64,000 nucleotides of DNA from Siphonodentalium dalli. Its lineage: Eukaryota > Mollusca > Scaphopoda > Gadilida > Siphonodentaliidae. Location of the stretch: NCBI GenBank assembly GCA_032622095.1, contig CP136065.1:60385094-60449093 (forward strand), written 5' to 3'. A model generated the notes under the pieces. The model worked only from the letters and a program-made list of their open reading frames with translations. It did no database searches and was not told the DNA's origin. This document shows, one piece after another, positions 59,960 through 64,000 of this stretch. Both the position numbers and the translations under genes were made by a program. Position 1 is the first letter of the stretch, and each line of letters starts with the position of its first letter.

Positions 59960-62740
59960 ATTATGGCACCAATTGATAAGATTTCTGAATGGTGAAACTC
60001 CTGTCTGATCGGAAATTTTCTTCTATATAGTCATTACAAAACAATACAATATACTATACTGGGGACTCTTATTGAATTTTTCGTATGTCCGTTTACTAAT
60101 TCATAAAATGGTGGCCGCCATAGAGGATGCTTTCTTAGATTTTGATACACTTCTAATTTATGGGGAAATTAAATTTAGCGTGATCTGTAAGAGTTTGTTT
60201 TGGACGAGTATGGTAGGCCGGTCCCGTTTCGCACTTTTCCGGAGAATGGCCCATTTGCTGATCATAATTCTTATTCGTTGTCTAAAACTTGTCTTGTACT
60301 ACACGTTGATGCAAAAGTACACTATAAGAAAGCTATAGCAAATGGATAAGCCGGAATAAAGGGAATTGGTATCTGTTATACTTGCGGCATATGCATTGTG
60401 TTGTTATAATATAATTGTCCAAGTTGTATTTCGAATGATGCAGACAATTTGTTATCGAAAAGACTGTCTAAAAGGTGTCCATCATTGATTATTACCTATG
60501 ACACATGGAGAAATCACCCAATGTCCAGGGCACCCTTAATTATCGTTGATTATATTTTCGCGATATGAATCTCGAAGTTTGTGGCCGTTGATTTCCTGGA
60601 TATCCGGCGGAATCGTCCGTTACAAGAGGAGTTCATTAATTATACGACGTACCATACAACACAAAACATGAGCAGTCGCAAATGTATGGGAGAGCGGGGC
60701 ATGTTGGAACTTTTATATTCAATCACACATACAGGAAAATGTGAGCATGGGCCCCTTCCTTTTTTCAACTATTATTATAAAGTATATCAAAGACTTTAAA
60801 TATGGCATTTCATTATATATGATCCATTTCGCTTTTACATAGAAAAAATAAATTCGTTCCAGCATGCCCCGGGTTAAATTGTTTGAAACCAGGGGCAAAT
60901 TGGAACATCGACTGGGGTAAGTCAGAACACTGATAATGTAAGGAACACATATGAAATCAATGCAAAGTTCAAGGTAAAACTACTAATATATTCCAAGAAC
61001 TATATTAAATTGCTAGTATAAAACATAATAGCTGAGTCCGAGGCATAAAGTATGTACGAGAAATCGTCATCATTGGAAAACGTAACACATCCAATGAAAA
61101 CGTCGTTTCACACACGGGCGGGGCGTAGCAGGGCAAAATTTGGAGGGGTTTTTAGTGCATGCTATCTATACAAACCTCCCCATTTGCCACACAAATAATT
61201 ATTCATCAACGAAAACATATTGAAATCATATTTAGGACATGGTTGCAAGCAACTGAGATGAATTCATCCATAATTCCTTCTGAATTGTTCCATAATGGTT
61301 AATTATACTAGCTCAATGCCAAATTTTATGGGGTTTTCCCGTAAGTCGCACTATGGGGACACAATGGGATGTTCCAACATGCCCCCGACGTGGGAAAAGG
61401 GTCTGATGGTACACGATCTTGGAAAGACACTAATTAATCAGTATTTTGTTTTATATATGACTGAAATGAAATGAAACTGGATCAACTGACATAATTTACA
61501 ACCTTTACGTCCCGAAATTTTATCTTGAACAATGATAAAACCTGAAAATCGAAAAAATTACTTGATACCCCCCCCCCCCCCAAAGATATTTTTGTGCATA
61601 TCTCTTACACCATTCCGAGAATAGTCAGAATGTTTTTGCGTTATATGTGCATATATGCAAGAGTGTTTTCCACAAAATAAGTGGAAATTGTAGATGCTGT
61701 TTTATTTTTTAACAAGAGAGGTGTTTCAATATACCCCACGTTCCAACATGCCCCGGTCTCCCCTATACCTTTTTGTTTATTATTTAATGTTTATGTATTA
61801 TATGTATTTTTATTATATGCATTATTATTAAATAGAGTTATTATTAACATACATTTGCCTTATTAAAACTTAAAGGTTCCCGCCATTATAGCCCAGCGTA
61901 ACAGCGTTGCCAAATATTGTTCTAGTTAATCCTGGTTAATCCGATAACATGCATGTAGGCTACACATATCTACACGCTCAGTTCGATAAAATCAACACAG
62001 TCGTAATTTGTTCGTAATTTGTTGAAGTTTTTGCATTCCATAACTCAATACGGACATAAATTCCAAATTTGATTCATATCGTTTGAGAAACAAAGGAAAT
62101 AATGCAATATCACGTCCGCCGGCGCTTTTTCACCTTTGAGGCTGTTTGAGGCCGAAATGTCAATTTTTACCACGAAGTTCACCACCCGCAACGAGACTTT
62201 TCACCGTCGAAATGTCGATTTTCTTACATCTGTTATTTTGGAGCCGGCATCTTACAGTGTGCTTCAGAACGAAACATTTCAATACATCATCAAATGTGTG
62301 ATTTTGTTTTAATTTAATTTAAACGATTATAAACACGGACATACTTTGAAAATTCCATTCATATCCATTGAGAAACAATGGAGTAAAACGTACTAAACGT
62401 AATCATGAAACTCCGCTTGCAACTTTAATTTAATTGTCGCCGGAGTCGGCTTACACTTTTAGTGTGTTCCTGTAAACAAACGTGTGCGCATGCGTACAAA
62501 ATAACTTACAAAGGGAAGTAATTATATACCAAACCAACTGTAATCGATTCCCATGGGGGATAACTGAAAAAATAAGGACATATCCACTTTAAATGTGCAT
62601 TTTGGAATCTTTTAAAATGACGATAGCTCCTTCATTTCTCAAGTAAACACATGCACATGTAATGTAGTTAATGATATATTCACTCAGACAGTCATCCACC
62701 CAACCAGTGCCATGATCGAAATTACTTCAGCGACAGTGTA
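59960..62740. other. No gene recognised
   Basis: Contains a 14-15 base C run at about 61567-61581 and frames under 90 codons. No domain or clear repeat is seen. Confidence 0.35.
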
Positions 62741-62813
62741 TGCTAGATTAGTTCATGCTATATATACTGAACTATATATCAACGCTCTCTTATTCTTGTC
62801 AACATCATTTCAG

Positions 62814-62878
62814 GAAGGAGGTACTCGAAGACACCATGAAGGGCTATGACCCGAAGATACCTCCGAACTATGAAGACA
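62814..62878 (+). CDS. Cys-loop ligand-gated ion channel exon, N-terminal
   Basis: A 65-nt exon between acceptor cttgtcaacatcatttcag and donor gtaagtat. In the phase left by the 22577 exon it reads KEVLEDTMKGYDPKIPPNYE and one more residue. The pattern [LV]LxxxxKGYDPxIPPNxED is the first conserved block of the extracellular domain in invertebrate glycine/GABA/glutamate-gated channel subunits, just before the first beta strand. Those pentameric receptors open an anion pore on agonist binding. Exons of about 65-70 nt are usual here in the family. The following exon, expected to start a PTxVxVQ strand, is not in the remaining 1.1 kb. Seen: splice sites, motif, phase. Inferred: subtype, which one exon cannot settle. 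Confidence 0.78.
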
Positions 62879-63343
62879 GTAAGTATTCTAATTATAATCT
62901 TTATCCCTATATATACTCACCGACTCTCATCTACATAGTATCGTGCATATAGGCTTCAAATGTATATAAATACGTTATATAGAGTAGCATGCAGCCTTGT
63001 ATCGATAATAAAATCATCCGATATGTCCGTAGGTCATGCAATGAACAGCCAATAGCGCTAACAATTACTCGAACTGAAGTTTCCCACAAAGATTTGTTTT
63101 TAAATGTATCCAGAAATGTTGTCCAAACATAGAATTGCACAATATTCCGTAAGTTTACGTGAAGTTTCTAAAATCCACCCATCCATGCACCCGATCGCCT
63201 CCCTCGTACCCGCCCACCTTGCTAGGTTTATTTTCAATATTGTTCCAGACATTTTATCTTTGTGGTGTTCATCTCTTGACGTGCCCGTTACTTCGAAAAC
63301 AGGTGACGTTCAATGAACTAACGGACACAGTTAGAGTTATTAT

Positions 63344-63373
63344 TATACTTCCATGTTTTAACATGGAAGTATA
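63344..63373. repeat. 30-nt palindrome at a repeat boundary
   Basis: tatacttccatgtt pairs with aacatggaagtata around TT. Directly after it begins a CTTCTT-rich stretch and a dispersed repeat. Confidence 0.85.
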
Positions 63374-64000
63374 TTGTAATTCTTCTGGCTTTTATTTTCC
63401 TTCTTCTTATTCCAATAACATGCCTTAATCTCCGGAACGACTGGACCGATTCACCTACTGTTTTCGGCTTTAGTATATAACTTTGGAAGTTCTCTGAAAA
63501 TGGCCCATTGAGAATTTCGTCCGACCTTGACCTTCGGAGTTATCGCCATTTTGTTGATTTTTGGGGGTTTTTCGCGACACAAAAGTAACTTGCGAAATCG
63601 AGGTTTGAATTCTTATATCGTCGAAACGGCTTGACCGATTGATTTGAAATTTGGTACCTGTATAGCCATTGAGTATACGAAGACGATGCACAATAGGGAA
63701 TTTCGTGTGACCTTGAACTTTGGAAACAACGCTCTCTATCTGTTTTATTGTTGTGCACATATCTCCTCCGAAACGGCTTGAGATATCGATTTCGGACTTT
63801 TTTCGTTATTTGCGCATGTGTGTTATGAACCGCCGAAAATTTATAGGGTTCGCACTTCCAGTTTAAAAGTTCGCTACTGGTCGAAGGATAAAACAACGCT
63901 CTTTATAGGGATTCTAGAACGGCTTGAGATATTGAGTTGGGACTTTTTGAATTATGTGCAGCAAACTCTGCGCTATCGAACGATATATATAGTTAACGGA
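63374..64000 (+). repeat. Dispersed repeat with modular 'aacggcttga' motif, cut by window end
   Basis: The phrase ggaacgactggaccgatt (63436) recurs as gaaacggcttgaccgatt (about 63624), gaaacggcttgagatat (about 63770) and gaacggcttgagatatt (about 63919), each with ggactttt-like or gacctt-like followers. The same style (aaacggctggtccgatt) is seen at 8040. Minus frames here are not credible genes. Confidence 0.55.

Larger units (their letters stand above)
22654..62813 (+). other. Putative ~40-kb first intron
   Basis: Starts with GTAAGA and ends tcaacatcatttcag. It is inferred because the flanking exons have matching phases (2 bases + 1 base) and the proteins fit in order: signal peptide, then mature receptor N terminus. 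It contains a nearly complete retrotransposon and many MITEs. An unseen alternative exon or a second gene inside the interval would change this model. Confidence 0.45.

Noticed and set aside
63292-63316. Third receptor exon after acceptor 'aacag'
   Set aside because: In the phase left by the 62878 donor it meets a stop after four codons and lacks the expected receptor beta strand.

Overview
This 64-kb window is AT-rich animal nuclear DNA: it has spliced exons with GT/AG borders, long gene-poor stretches and dense transposon debris. A marine invertebrate, probably a lophotrochozoan such as a mollusc, fits best (tyrosine-recombinase retrotransposon, LINE tails, a tRNA-type SINE, foldback elements and TTAA, 8-bp and TA target duplications). 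That placement is an inference.

Host gene. Two exons look real. At 22577-22653 an ATG in good context opens a 25-residue signal peptide and ends at a GTAAG donor. At 62814-62878 a 65-nt exon between a consensus acceptor and a GTAAGT donor encodes the N-terminal GYD-x-x-I-P-P-N motif of an anion-type Cys-loop ligand-gated channel subunit. The phases match, so the simplest model is one plus-strand gene with a first intron of about 40 kb. Most of the window is then intron or upstream flank.

Layout. 1-900: nothing recognised. 900-949: perfect palindrome. 1911-3975: hAT element with BED-finger remnant, exact 8-bp duplication and a nested TTAA element. 4142-6793: foldback element whose arms are tandem ~335-bp units, flanked by an 8-bp duplication. 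7-19 kb: MITEs, minisatellites, helitron-like repeats, LINE tails. 19.1-19.6 kb: hairpin cluster. 19.95-21.9 kb: TIR element. 22.58 kb: signal-peptide exon. 23-40 kb: more MITEs, a SINE, LINE debris and long undescribed intron. 41.1-47.8 kb: a nearly complete Ngaro/DIRS-type tyrosine-recombinase retrotransposon (SGNH hydrolase, Gag, RT-RNase H, recombinase) with frame breaks in Gag and recombinase, followed by a series of hairpins. 47.85-48.87 kb: a second tandem-unit foldback. 49-57.8 kb: mostly featureless. 57.8-59.95 kb: second copy of the TTAA element, itself carrying a LINE tail and a nested MITE. 62.8 kb: receptor exon. 63.3 kb to the end: start of another repeat.

How it fits together. 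The retrotransposon genes form one mobile unit inside, and in the same orientation as, the presumed host intron. The other elements are mostly non-autonomous and show several datable nestings.
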